A stretch of DNA of 14,391 bases, from assembly GCA_934615145.1 (NCBI GenBank), contig CAKTTM010000017.1:1-14391 (forward strand), written 5' to 3'. This DNA comes from an uncultured Clostridia bacterium (lineage in GTDB: Bacteria; Bacillota; Clostridia; Christensenellales; Aristaeellaceae). The translations under genes were made by a program, and so were the position numbers. This document shows positions 5,725-13,714 of this stretch, in pieces. Position 1 is the stretch's first letter; each line of letters starts with the position of its first letter. The notes under the pieces were generated by a model, which was given only the letters and a program-made list of their open reading frames with translations, was not told the origin of the DNA and did not search any database.

Positions 5725-8155
5725 GAAAGTACAGCCACCCGAGCAGGACCGCTCAGAGATCATACAGACGCCCCTTGAGGATGTGCTGCACCGCAGCATG
5801 ATGCCCTATGCCGAGCATGTCATTTTAGAGCGCGCCATCCCCAGGGTGGAGGATGGCTTGAAGCCCGTGCAGCGCCGGGTGTTATATACCATGCAGGAGC
5901 TGGGCATGACGCCCGACAAGCCGCACCGCAAGTGCGCCCGCATCGTGGGCGACTGCCTGGGTAAATACCACCCCCACGGTGACTCCAGCGTCTATGAGGC
6001 CCTGGTGCGCCTGGCGCAGCCCTTTTCCATGCGCGGCATGCTGGTGGACGGCCATGGCAACTTTGGCTCCATCGACGGCGACTCCGCCGCCGCTATGCGC
6101 TATACCGAGGCGCGCATGGCGCCGCTGGCCACCGAGATGCTGCGCGATATCGCCAAGGACACCGTGCCCTTCAGGCTCAACTTTGACGACACCTTAAAGG
6201 AGCCCGACCTGCTGCCTGCCCGCTACCCCAACCTGCTGGTCAATGGCGCCAGCGGCATCGCGGTGGGCCTGGCGACCAATATCCCCCCGCACAACCTAAG
6301 AGAAGTCATTGAGGCGGTCAAGCTTGTCATCGACAAGCCAGGCGCTACGCCGGAAGAGATCATGCAGGTGATGCCGGCCCCAGACTTTCCCACCGGCGGC
6401 GTGCTGTTGGACACCGAGGAGATCAAGGCCGCCTATCAGACCGGGCGCGGCCGTCTGACGCTGCGCGCCAAGGTGCATGTCGAGCCTGGCCGTGCCGGGC
6501 GCCATCTGCTGTGCATCACCGAGGTGCCCTACCAGGTCAACAAGGCCCAGCTCTTGGAGCGCGTGCTCAAGGTCTCTGAGGAGAAGAAGGCGGCGCTGGG
6601 CGTCATCTACGACATCCGCGATGAGTCCGACCGCAGCGGCCTGCGCGCGGTGATCGAGCTGAAGAAGGAAGCCGATCCCGAGCAGGTGCTGGGCTACCTG
6701 TACAAGTATACAGACTTGCAGGTGACCTTCGGCGTCAACATGGTGGCCATTGCCGGCGGCAAGCCCATGCTGCTGAGCATCGACCAGGCCATCAGCTACT
6801 ATATCGAGCATCAGAAGACCGTGCTCACCCGGCGCACCACCTACGATCTGGAGCAGGCCAAGGCCCGCGCCCACATCCTGGAGGGCCTGATCCGAGCGGT
6901 CGACAGCCTGGATGAGATCATCGCCCTGATCCGCGCCAGCAAGAACGGCAAAGAGGCCAAGCAAAAGCTGGTCGCCCGCTTTGCCTTCAGCGAGGTACAG
7001 GCCCAGGCCATCCTGGACCTGCGCCTGCAGCGGCTGACCGGCCTTGAGATACTCACCCTGCGGGAGGAGAACGAGGCCATCATTCGCAAGGTCAAGGAAC
7101 TGGAGGCCATCCTGGGCAGTGAGCGGCGCCTGATGAGCCTGCTCAAGAAAGAGCTGCAGGAGATCGCCGACAAGTACGGCGATGAGCGCCGCACGCAGAT
7201 CATCCACGAGGCGGAGGCCGTGGCCGCCGCCCCCATCGATGAGACGCCGGAGGCCGAGGAGGCCGTTGTCTTCTTCACCCGCGGCGGCCAGCTGCGGCGC
7301 ATGCACCCGCGCAGCTACGACAAGCTGGAACTGCCCCAGGATGAAAAGGAGATGGCGCTGTACACCTTCCGCTGCATGAGCGACCACACGCTGTTCTTCT
7401 TTACCAACATCGGCAACTGCTACACCTTGCCCGTCAGCCGTCTGGAGGAAGCCAACCGGCCCAAGGACAGGGGCCTGCTGCTCTCAGGCGTGCTCAGCGG
7501 CCTGGAAGACGAAGAAAGCTGCGTGGCGCTGTACTGTGTGGCGCCGGGGGATCTGGGCGCGATGCCTGACTTCCTGTTCTACACCCGCGAAGGCCAGGTC
7601 AAGCGCACAGCTGCGGCGGAGTACGATGTGCGGCGGGCCAAGTTCCAGGCGGTGGGGCTCAAGGACGATGAGCTGGTCTGTGTCAGCCAGGCTGTGGCCG
7701 AGGATGACCAGTTCTGCTTGAGCAGAAAGGGCATGATCATACGCTTTGCGGTGGGCGATGTGCCCGCCCAGGGCCGCGTATCGCGCGGCGTGCGCGCCAT
7801 CCGGCTGATGCCCGGCGACGCCCTGGCCTGGGCCGGCCACATCAACAACGCCGACCAGCTGATACTCTTTAGCGAGCGGGGCTATGCCAAGCGGGTGCCC
7901 GGCGCCATGGCCGACGCGCAAAACCGCGGCGGAAAGGGCGTGCACGCCTTTAGCTTCAATAAGTCCGGCAGCAATGGCAGCTATATCGCGGGCTTTGCCA
8001 AGCTGGCTGAGCCGCGCGGCTTCTCCGTGCTGCAGGCCCAGGGTGACATCACCCCCTTCTTCAGCGATGACATCACCAACCAGACACTGCCCGAGCGCGG
8101 CAAACCCTATGTGATGGCATTGCTAGACAATGTCGTGACCGACCTGATCCTATGA
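5717..8155 (+). CDS. parC: Type IIA DNA topoisomerase subunit A, ParC-like
   Basis: The 812-residue DNA breakage-reunion subunit has the catalytic tyrosine at Y129 in MRYTEARM. The quinolone-determining region [20 protein letters not shown] (82-101) carries S90 and E94, the usual sensitive-type residues. [13 protein letters not shown] is at 181-193, a long coiled-coil gate at about 370-490, and a beta-pinwheel from about 515. In the first blade, where gyrases carry QRRGGRG, the segment 532-550 has no Gly-rich box; only the later NRGGKGV (736-742) and [10 protein letters not shown] (688-697) blade motifs appear. Loss of the GyrA box points to a decatenating, topo IV-like enzyme. The start overlaps parE by 8 bases, with GAGGTG at 5704-5709 as ribosome site. 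The stop overlaps the MATE start (ATGA). A divergent gyrase paralogue remains possible. Confidence 0.88.
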   Translation: MPKKVQPPEQDRSEIIQTPLEDVLHRSMMPYAEHVILERAIPRVEDGLKPVQRRVLYTMQELGMTPDKPHRKCARIVGDCLGKYHPHGDSSVYEALVRLAQPFSMRGMLVDGHGNFGSIDGDSAAAMRYTEARMAPLATEMLRDIAKDTVPFRLNFDDTLKEPDLLPARYPNLLVNGASGIAVGLATNIPPHNLREVIEAVKLVIDKPGATPEEIMQVMPAPDFPTGGVLLDTEEIKAAYQTGRGRLTLRAKVHVEPGRAGRHLLCITEVPYQVNKAQLLERVLKVSEEKKAALGVIYDIRDESDRSGLRAVIELKKEADPEQVLGYLYKYTDLQVTFGVNMVAIAGGKPMLLSIDQAISYYIEHQKTVLTRRTTYDLEQAKARAHILEGLIRAVDSLDEIIALIRASKNGKEAKQKLVARFAFSEVQAQAILDLRLQRLTGLEILTLREENEAIIRKVKELEAILGSERRLMSLLKKELQEIADKYGDERRTQIIHEAEAVAAAPIDETPEAEEAVVFFTRGGQLRRMHPRSYDKLELPQDEKEMALYTFRCMSDHTLFFFTNIGNCYTLPVSRLEEANRPKDRGLLLSGVLSGLEDEESCVALYCVAPGDLGAMPDFLFYTREGQVKRTAAAEYDVRRAKFQAVGLKDDELVCVSQAVAEDDQFCLSRKGMIIRFAVGDVPAQGRVSRGVRAIRLMPGDALAWAGHINNADQLILFSERGYAKRVPGAMADAQNRGGKGVHAFSFNKSGSNGSYIAGFAKLAEPRGFSVLQAQGDITPFFSDDITNQTLPERGKPYVMALLDNVVTDLIL

Positions 8156-9570
8156 GCGAGGGGCTACAGCTGAGCAGCTCGCCCCAGCGGGTGCTGATGC
8201 GCCTGGCCTGGCCTGCCATCGTGGAAAACCTGAGCGCCACCCTGGTCATCTTCATCGATTCTGCCATGGTGGGCAGCCTGGGCGCCATCGCCACCGCCGC
8301 CGTGGGCGTCAATGCCTCACCCGGCTGGCTGATGAACGGCCTGGTGATTTCGTTGGGGGTAGGCGGCTCCGCCCTGGTGGCCCGTCTGACGGGCGCCAAG
8401 GATGAGGCGGGCGCCGCCACGGTGGCCCGCCACACCATGATGCTGGCCCTGATATTGAGCCTTGGACTGATGCTGTTTGCGCTGTTGGGCGCGCCGCTGA
8501 TCCCCCGCCTGATGGGGGCTGACGCCTCGGTCTATCCGGACGCCATCGCCTACCTGCGCATCACCGGCCTGGCCTTCATGCCGCATTTCTGTGGTGCCGC
8601 GGCCTCTGCCCTGCTGCGCAGCCGGGGCGATACCAAGTCGCCCATGCGGGCGGCGCTGACAGCTAACGCGCTCAACATCGTGGGCAACTTTCTGCTGATC
8701 TTTGAGAGCCGGCAGATTAGCGTCCTGGGGCTGAGCCTGTGGATGCCGGGCGCGGGCCTGGGCGTCAGGGGTGTGGCCATCGCCACCTCTTTTGCCACCG
8801 CGGTGGCAGGCGGCTTCTTGTTGATTCGGTTGTTTTCACAAAAAGGCGGCATGGGCCTGCTGCAGGGCAGCCTGAGACCAGAAGGCGGCATGGGCCTGCT
8901 GCAGGGCAGCCTGAGACCAGAACGCGGCGTGTTTGGCCGCATCCTGCGCATCGCCTTGCCCGCAGGGCTGGAGCGCGTCTCTATCAACTTGGGGCAGATC
9001 GTCTTCGCCGGCATGGTGACGCGCCTGGGCACCGCGGCGCTGGCGGCGCACCACCTGTCCATCAGCATTGAGTCGCTGGGCTATATGCCGGGCTTTGGCT
9101 TCTCGGTGGCGGCTGCCACCCTGGTGGGCCAGATGCTGGGGGCGGGCGAACCCAGGCTGGCCCGTGAGTACGGCTGGCGGGCCATCATCACCGGCGGCAT
9201 CACCATGTCCTTCATGGGCCTGCTGATGTTTGTGCTGGCGCCGCAGCTGATTGCACTCTTCACACCCGATCCCGCCGTGCGCCTGATAGGCGCCAGCCTG
9301 ATACGCATCTGCGCCTTTGAGCAGCCCTTCAGCGCGCTGTCCATCATTGCGCCCGGCGCGCTGCGCGGGGCGGGCGACACGGCGGCGCCCTTTTACATAT
9401 CGCTGATCAGCATGTGGGGTGTGCGCATCGTATTCGCCTGGCTGCTGGGCAGCGTGCTGCATCTGGGCGTGCAGGGCATCTGGTGGGCCATGGTGCTGGA
9501 TCTGGCCGTCCGCGGCCTGCTGCTGCTGCGCCGTTTCCACAAGGGCCAGTGGGTCTATGCCAAGGTTTAG
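8152..9570 (+). CDS. MATE-family multidrug efflux transporter
   Basis: The 472-residue inner-membrane protein has about 12 hydrophobic segments in two halves and MATE features such as [13 protein letters not shown] (41-53) and [11 protein letters not shown] (155-165). The second half repeats the pattern with [11 protein letters not shown] (404-414). MATE pumps export cationic drugs and often fluoroquinolones in exchange for Na+ or H+. The start codon overlaps the stop of the parC-like gene as ATGA, and no clear ribosome site precedes it, so translation is probably coupled. The loop joining the two halves holds a 13-residue segment in two exact tandem copies (232-244 and 245-257), making the protein slightly longer than usual. 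It closes the operon. Substrate is not predictable; co-transcription with a quinolone target enzyme is suggestive only. Confidence 0.92.
   Translation: MSEGLQLSSSPQRVLMRLAWPAIVENLSATLVIFIDSAMVGSLGAIATAAVGVNASPGWLMNGLVISLGVGGSALVARLTGAKDEAGAATVARHTMMLALILSLGLMLFALLGAPLIPRLMGADASVYPDAIAYLRITGLAFMPHFCGAAASALLRSRGDTKSPMRAALTANALNIVGNFLLIFESRQISVLGLSLWMPGAGLGVRGVAIATSFATAVAGGFLLIRLFSQKGGMGLLQGSLRPEGGMGLLQGSLRPERGVFGRILRIALPAGLERVSINLGQIVFAGMVTRLGTAALAAHHLSISIESLGYMPGFGFSVAAATLVGQMLGAGEPRLAREYGWRAIITGGITMSFMGLLMFVLAPQLIALFTPDPAVRLIGASLIRICAFEQPFSALSIIAPGALRGAGDTAAPFYISLISMWGVRIVFAWLLGSVLHLGVQGIWWAMVLDLAVRGLLLLRRFHKGQWVYAKV
8843..8920 (+). repeat. Exact 39-bp tandem duplication inside the MATE gene
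   Basis: Bases 8843-8881 and 8882-8920 are identical, and a diverged start of a third copy (AACGCGGC) follows. Each unit encodes [13 protein letters not shown]. Being a multiple of three it keeps the frame, and it falls in the cytoplasmic linker between the two six-helix halves. Perfect identity suggests a recent slip event. Confidence 0.95.
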
Positions 9571-9584
9571 GCCCTGCCCTTTGC

Positions 9585-9614
9585 TTGACAAAGGCGCTGA
9601 CCCACACCTACAAT
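9585..9614 (+). promoter_or_regulatory. Strong sigma-A-type promoter for yybS-rplI-dnaB-yhaM
   Basis: A perfect TTGACA (9585-9590), 18-base spacer and TACAAT (9609-9614, 5 of 6) form the best promoter in the window. Start near 9621 rules out the in-frame ATG at 9613 and supports the yybS-like start at 9649. A 6-bp inverted repeat (9578-9583 with 9589-9594) overlaps the -35. Confidence 0.8.
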
Positions 9615-9648
9615 GCATGACAAGGTCAATCCATCAAAGGGGGTAGGC

Positions 9649-10770
9649 ATGCACAGCTACAGGCTCTGGCTCTCCACGCGCTCCGCCATCCTGGCGCCGG
9701 CCATCTGCCTGGCGCTGGTGGCTTTGCTGCTCAGCGCGCCGCTCTCGCCCTTTTATATGCTGACGCTGACGCTCTTCCTCTTTCCCCTGCTCTGCCTGCT
9801 CAGCGCCAGCCTGGCAGGCGTGCTGCCCACGCTGCTGTGCCTGCTGATACTCTCTGGCGCGGGCTATCTGGGCCTGGGCCCGGCGGGGGGGCTGGCCACG
9901 CTGGCCTACCTGACGCCCTTGACGGTCTGCTATCTGGTCTGCCTGCAGCTGCGGCTGCACTGGCACAAGACGGTGACCGCCATGCTGTTTATCTATATCA
10001 TCTCCGTGCTGCTGAGCTATCTGTGGCTGCAGCGCGCCAACGGACAGCAGCTCTTCTCCCGCGTGGCGGCCAATGTGGTGGCGGGCATCGATCAGCTGCC
10101 CGAGCGCGACCTGCTGCTTCAGACCTTCTACCAGTTCGGCCTGCTGGGCCTGCCCAGCGAGATCGCAGCCCAGCCGCTGACCGAGGCACAGGTGGGCTGG
10201 ACCTATTCGCAGGCGGCGCTGCAGGAGTTTTACAAGCAGATATCCACCCGGGTGGACCTGTGGCTGCGCGCCCTGCTGCCCACGCTGGTCAGCGCCTATA
10301 GCATCAAGCTGTGCGTGCTTGGCTTCTTTGTGGCGCAATACTACGGCTGCAGGCAGGCGCAGCGCCTGGCCTTCAAGCAGCCGGATATTGACGCGCAGGC
10401 CCTCTGCCCCTCGCTGGAGATGCCGGCCTTTTCCCAGCTGCACTTGCCCAAGACCGCAGGCACGGCGCTGTTGATACTGGGCGCCGGCTTCCTGCTCACG
10501 CGCGTCAGCGGCAGCCCCACGCTGGCTCTGTCAGGACAGATGATGTATAATGTGTTTTCAGCACTCTACATCATCCAGGGCCTGAGCTATGTCAACTTCC
10601 TTCAAAAGAAGCGTGCCAGCCGCCCCGCCGTCCGGGTGATCACCCTGCTGGCGCTCTATCTGGCGCTGCAGACGGCATTGGTGTTTGTGGGGCTGCTGGA
10701 TCAATTCCTCGACCCGCGCAAGCTGCGGGGCAATACCAGTGATGACCAACAGGGAGGAGGCACCCCATGA
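9649..10770 (+). CDS. yybS: YybS-like (DUF2232) multipass membrane protein
   Basis: The 373-residue protein has about nine hydrophobic segments (roughly 13-33, 36-57, 58-78, 83-103, 108-127, 205-230, 268-287, 297-317 and 329-351) and a polar Gly/Asp/Gln-rich tail. Its membrane layout and its place directly before rplI and dnaB match YybS/DUF2232 proteins of Firmicutes, whose biochemical role is unknown; a link to membrane organisation or transport is speculative. ATG at 9649 was chosen because AAAGGGGGT (9636-9644) lies 4 bases upstream and the earlier ATG at 9613 falls in the promoter. The stop overlaps the rplI start by 4 bases. In Bacillus subtilis a gdpP gene lies between yybS and rplI; here it is absent. 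The assignment rests on topology and synteny more than on sequence motifs. Confidence 0.8.
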   Translation: MHSYRLWLSTRSAILAPAICLALVALLLSAPLSPFYMLTLTLFLFPLLCLLSASLAGVLPTLLCLLILSGAGYLGLGPAGGLATLAYLTPLTVCYLVCLQLRLHWHKTVTAMLFIYIISVLLSYLWLQRANGQQLFSRVAANVVAGIDQLPERDLLLQTFYQFGLLGLPSEIAAQPLTEAQVGWTYSQAALQEFYKQISTRVDLWLRALLPTLVSAYSIKLCVLGFFVAQYYGCRQAQRLAFKQPDIDAQALCPSLEMPAFSQLHLPKTAGTALLILGAGFLLTRVSGSPTLALSGQMMYNVFSALYIIQGLSYVNFLQKKRASRPAVRVITLLALYLALQTALVFVGLLDQFLDPRKLRGNTSDDQQGGGTP

Positions 10771-11219
10771 AAGTAATACTGCTGCAGGATGTGCCGGGAA
10801 CCGGCAAGAAGAATCAGGTGCTCACCGTCTCCGACGGCTTTGCGCGCAACTACCTGCTGCCGCGCAAGTGGGCGATGGAGGCCAATGAGGCCGCCGTCAA
10901 GGAGATCGAGCGCAAAAACGAGCTGGAGCGCAAGCTGGAGGCAGAGCGCCGTGCGGAGGCCGAGGTGACGGCGCGCGCGCTACACGACAAGGTGATCACC
11001 GTCCAGGCCAAGGCCGGCGACAAGGGCCGCCTCTATGGCAGCGTCACCACCCAGGAGATCGCGGACGCCCTGTCCGCCCAGCACGGCGTGCAGCTGGACA
11101 AGCGCAAGCTGGAGCTGACGGAGACCATCCGCTCCGTGGGCGAGACCCAGGTGCAGGTCACCCTCTACGCCGGGGTCAAGGTGGCCATGAAGGTCAAAAT
11201 CGAAGCCCTTGCGCAGTAA
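10767..11219 (+). CDS. rplI: 50S ribosomal protein L9
   Basis: The 150-residue protein has the full L9 layout: an N-terminal rRNA-binding domain beginning MKVILLQDVPGTGKK with the signature SDGFARNYLLPR (22-33), a long charged connecting helix (about 42-75), and a C-terminal domain with GRLYGSVT (87-94). It binds 23S rRNA at the base of the L1 stalk and helps keep reading frame. AGGGAGGAGG (10751-10760) is a near-ideal ribosome site inside the yybS-like gene, whose stop overlaps this ATG. dnaB follows after 12 bases. Confidence 0.98.
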   Translation: MKVILLQDVPGTGKKNQVLTVSDGFARNYLLPRKWAMEANEAAVKEIERKNELERKLEAERRAEAEVTARALHDKVITVQAKAGDKGRLYGSVTTQEIADALSAQHGVQLDKRKLELTETIRSVGETQVQVTLYAGVKVAMKVKIEALAQ

Positions 11220-11231
11220 GGGGACAAAGCG

Positions 11232-12584
11232 GTGGAGCTAAGTCAGGCCTACGGCGCGCCCTACGCGCAGACCCCGCCCCAGAACCTGGAGGCGGAGCGC
11301 TCTGTGCTGGGCGCGCTGATGCAGGATTATAACGCGCTGACCCAGGCGATGGAAACGCTGGCGCCTGAGGATTTTTATCATCCCCAGCACGCGGTGATCT
11401 ACAAGGCCATGCAGGCGCTGTACCAGCAGCCGCGCGCGGTCGACCTGGTCACGATGGATGAAGAGCTGGGCCGTCAGGGGGCGCTTGCCGGCATCGGCGG
11501 CACGGAATACCTGGTCGAACTGATACAGGCAGTGCCCACCACCGCCAATGTGCGCCACTATGTGGAGATCGTGCTGGAGAAGTCCACGCTGCGCAAGCTG
11601 ATACAGGCGGCCAGCCAGATCAGCCAGAACAGCTATGGCCAGCAGATGGACCTGGAGGAGGTGCTGCTACACGCCGAGCGGTCCATCTTTGACATCGTCA
11701 TGCAGCGCACCGGCGGCGACCAGCTGGAGCCCATCAGCGAGGTATTAAAGCGCACCTACGCGCAGCTGGAGGAGCTTGACAAGCACAAGGGCCAGATCAT
11801 GGGCGTGCCCACTGGCTTCATCCGCCTGGACAGGCTACTGACCGGCCTGCACGCGGGCCAGTTGATACTGGTCGGCGCCCGCCCCAGCATGGGCAAGACC
11901 AGCTTTGCCATCAACATCGCCACCCACGCCGCCCACAAGGGCCGCTCTGTGGCGGTGTTCAGCTTGGAGATGCCCAGAGAGCAGATCGCCATGCGCGCGC
12001 TGTGCGGCGATGCCCGCGTCAACATGCAGCGCGCCCGCAGCGGCTCGCTGAAGTCCGACGACTGGATCAAGCTGGCCAAGGCACTGGCGCCGATGTCTCA
12101 GATGCGCATGTACATTGATGACACCTCCAGCCTCACCCCCGCTCAGCTGCGCAGCCGCTGCCGCAGGCTGATGATGGAGCATGGCCTGGACCTGGTGGTC
12201 ATCGACTATATGCAGCTGATGAGCGCCGACGGCAAGACGGAGAACCGACAGCTGGAGGTCAGTGAGATATCACGCAAGCTCAAGGGCATCTCGCTGGAGC
12301 TCAAGATACCCGTCATCGCCTGCGCGCAGCTCAGCCGCGCCAATGTGCAGCGCGCCAGCAAGCGGCCCATGCTGTCCGACCTGCGCGACTCGGGCTCCAT
12401 CGAACAGGACGCCGATGTGGTGATGTTTCTGCACCGGGAAAGCTATTATGACGAGACCAGCGAGGACACCAACACGGCTGAGGTCATCGTGGCCAAGCAG
12501 CGAAACGGCCCGCTGGATACCATCCTGCTCAACTGGCTGGATGAGTACACATTGTTTGAAGACAGATACGAGCAAGGAGATTAG
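11232..12584 (+). CDS. dnaB: Replicative DNA helicase DnaB
   Basis: The 450-residue hexameric 5'-3' helicase unwinds the replication fork. An N-terminal helical, primase-interacting domain (about 15-115; PQNLEAERSVLGALM at 16-30) is joined by a linker to the RecA-like domain: Walker A GARPSMGKTS (215-224), FSLEM with catalytic E246, Walker B LVVIDYMQL (321-329), AQLSR (365-369) and the DLRDSGSIEQDAD segment (383-395). The translation starts at GTG 11232, 7 bases after AAGGGGA (11218-11224), which overlaps the rplI stop. The next gene uses AAGGAGA at 12574-12580 inside the dnaB end. No intein or insertion is seen. In Bacillus subtilis this protein is called DnaC. Confidence 0.97.
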   Translation: MELSQAYGAPYAQTPPQNLEAERSVLGALMQDYNALTQAMETLAPEDFYHPQHAVIYKAMQALYQQPRAVDLVTMDEELGRQGALAGIGGTEYLVELIQAVPTTANVRHYVEIVLEKSTLRKLIQAASQISQNSYGQQMDLEEVLLHAERSIFDIVMQRTGGDQLEPISEVLKRTYAQLEELDKHKGQIMGVPTGFIRLDRLLTGLHAGQLILVGARPSMGKTSFAINIATHAAHKGRSVAVFSLEMPREQIAMRALCGDARVNMQRARSGSLKSDDWIKLAKALAPMSQMRMYIDDTSSLTPAQLRSRCRRLMMEHGLDLVVIDYMQLMSADGKTENRQLEVSEISRKLKGISLELKIPVIACAQLSRANVQRASKRPMLSDLRDSGSIEQDADVVMFLHRESYYDETSEDTNTAEVIVAKQRNGPLDTILLNWLDEYTLFEDRYEQGD

Positions 12585-12585
12585 G

Positions 12586-13617
12586 ATGGATCAGCCAAAG
12601 GTCGCGGAGTTTGTCAAAGGACTGCCCTTCGAGGGCTTTTTGCTGGTGCGCATGTCACAGCAGCGCAAGAGCAATAACGGCGCCAATTACCTGGACATGA
12701 CGCTGGCGGACAACTCAGGCGATATCAACGCCAAGGTGTGGGATCCCCTGGCCACGCCGCCCGATCAGGGCAGCGTGATCAAGGTGCGCGCCGCGGTGAC
12801 AGAGTATAATGGCCGCCTGCAGCTGCGGGTCGATAAGTTCCGCCCCAGCCTGCCGGGCGACATCGTCGACCTGGCCTGGCTGGTGGCCGCTGCGCCCGAG
12901 CCGCCGGAGGACATGAAGCGCGAGATCGATGAGACGGTGGCCGCCTTTGAAAACCCGGTGCTCAAGACCCTCTGCGGCGCGCTGATCGCGGGCGTCAGCG
13001 CGCCGCTGATGTATTACCCGGCGGGGCAGCGCATGCACCATGCCGAGCGCTCAGGCCTGATGCACCACATGACCAGCATGTTAAGGGTCGCCAAGGCCAT
13101 CCTGCCCTGCTATCCCCATCTGGACGCCGAGCTGGTGCTGGCGGGCGTACTGGTGCATGATCTGAGCAAGATCACCGAGATGATGTCCGACACCATGGGC
13201 AATGTCAGCGAGTACACCACCGAGGGCCTGTTGCTGGGCCATCTGGTGGTGGGTGTGGCGCAGCTGCGCACGCTGGCCCGTGAGCATGGCATCGCCGACA
13301 ATGATGAGTACCTGCTGCTGCTGCAGCACATGATCATCAGCCATCACGGCGAGGCCGTCTTTGGCAGCCCCCGCCCGCCGATGTTCCCCGAGGCCGAGAT
13401 GCTGCGCCACCTGGACATGCTCGACGCCCGGATGAACGAGATGGAGGGGATATTGAAGCGCACCCCGCGCGGCGTGTTCTCAGAGAAGATATGGTCGCTC
13501 GACCGACGCATGTACCACCCCCGCTACCTGCGCCAGGAGGAGGACGAGACCCAGGGCGGCCAGCCCTTTGAGGATGAAGGCCCGGACGCTGACAGCGCCT
13601 ACGCCGGCCTCTTGTAA
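12586..13617 (+). CDS. yhaM: YhaM-like 3'-5' exoribonuclease (OB-fold + HD domain)
   Basis: The 343-residue protein has an N-terminal OB-fold (about 14-90; FLLVRMSQQRKSNNGANYLDMTL at 18-40, split here as FLLVRM and YLDMTL) and a C-terminal HD metal-dependent phosphohydrolase domain. The HD set is H160/H161, H191-D192 in LVHDLSKI, H219 in LLGHL, HH at 253-254 and D277/D280. This architecture is that of YhaM, a Firmicutes exonuclease that trims single-stranded 3' ends of RNA and also DNA. The ATG at 12586 lies 1 base after the dnaB stop; AAGGAGA at 12574-12580 is the ribosome site. It is the fourth gene of the yybS-rplI-dnaB operon, so RNA turnover is co-expressed with replication here. The acidic tail (317-335) is probably disordered. 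No clear terminator follows. Confidence 0.9.
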   Translation: MDQPKVAEFVKGLPFEGFLLVRMSQQRKSNNGANYLDMTLADNSGDINAKVWDPLATPPDQGSVIKVRAAVTEYNGRLQLRVDKFRPSLPGDIVDLAWLVAAAPEPPEDMKREIDETVAAFENPVLKTLCGALIAGVSAPLMYYPAGQRMHHAERSGLMHHMTSMLRVAKAILPCYPHLDAELVLAGVLVHDLSKITEMMSDTMGNVSEYTTEGLLLGHLVVGVAQLRTLAREHGIADNDEYLLLLQHMIISHHGEAVFGSPRPPMFPEAEMLRHLDMLDARMNEMEGILKRTPRGVFSEKIWSLDRRMYHPRYLRQEEDETQGGQPFEDEGPDADSAYAGLL

Positions 13618-13633
13618 ATGATTTGGCGAGCTA

Positions 13634-13669
13634 TTGACGCCAGGGCCAGAGATTGTTACAATAGTGTAA
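13634..13669 (+). promoter_or_regulatory. Promoter of the lipoprotein gene with overlapping palindrome
   Basis: TTGACG (13634-13639), a 17-base spacer and TACAAT (13657-13662), with TG at 13654-13655 as an extended -10, make a strong promoter. The inverted repeat TTACA (13656-13660) and TGTAA (13665-13669), 4 bases apart, overlaps the -10 and start site and may be a repressor operator. Confidence 0.7.
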
Positions 13670-13701
13670 AGATTGTGTATTGTCTTGAAATCTTTTAGAT
13701 T
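13668..13701 (+). promoter_or_regulatory. Alternative hairpins in the lipoprotein 5' leader
   Basis: AAAGATT (13668-13674) can pair with AATCTTT (13689-13695), or AATCT (13689-13693) can pair with AGATT (13697-13701); the two pairings exclude each other. The second lies 3 bases before the GGAGGT ribosome site at 13705-13710. The stems are AT-rich and weak, so a regulatory role is tentative. Confidence 0.25.
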
Positions 13702-13714
13702 GACGGAGGTTCCC

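Noticed and set aside
4714..5799. Long open frame (361 codons) on the minus strand opposite the parE-like gene
   Set aside because: It is antisense to a clearly conserved gene, has low-complexity His/Gln/Leu/Ala-rich composition typical of GC-rich shadow frames, and lacks recognisable motifs.
6296..7387. Long open frame (363 codons) on the minus strand opposite the parC-like gene
   Set aside because: Shadow of the conserved topoisomerase A subunit; composition is biased and no family features are visible.
5717..8155. A second-site GyrA box at NRGGKGV (736-742), which would make the protein a gyrase
   Set aside because: This motif lies in a late pinwheel blade where many GyrA-family proteins have a similar stretch; the true box position in blade one (532-550) has none.
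9577..9595. Small hairpin CCTTTG/CAAAGG after the MATE gene as a terminator
   Set aside because: The stem is only 6 bp with no U-tract and overlaps the -35 of the next promoter, so it does not look like an intrinsic terminator.
8836..9618. Open frame of 260 codons on the minus strand opposite the MATE gene
   Set aside because: Gln/His/Ala-rich shadow; its internal repeat only reflects the 39-bp duplication in the MATE gene.
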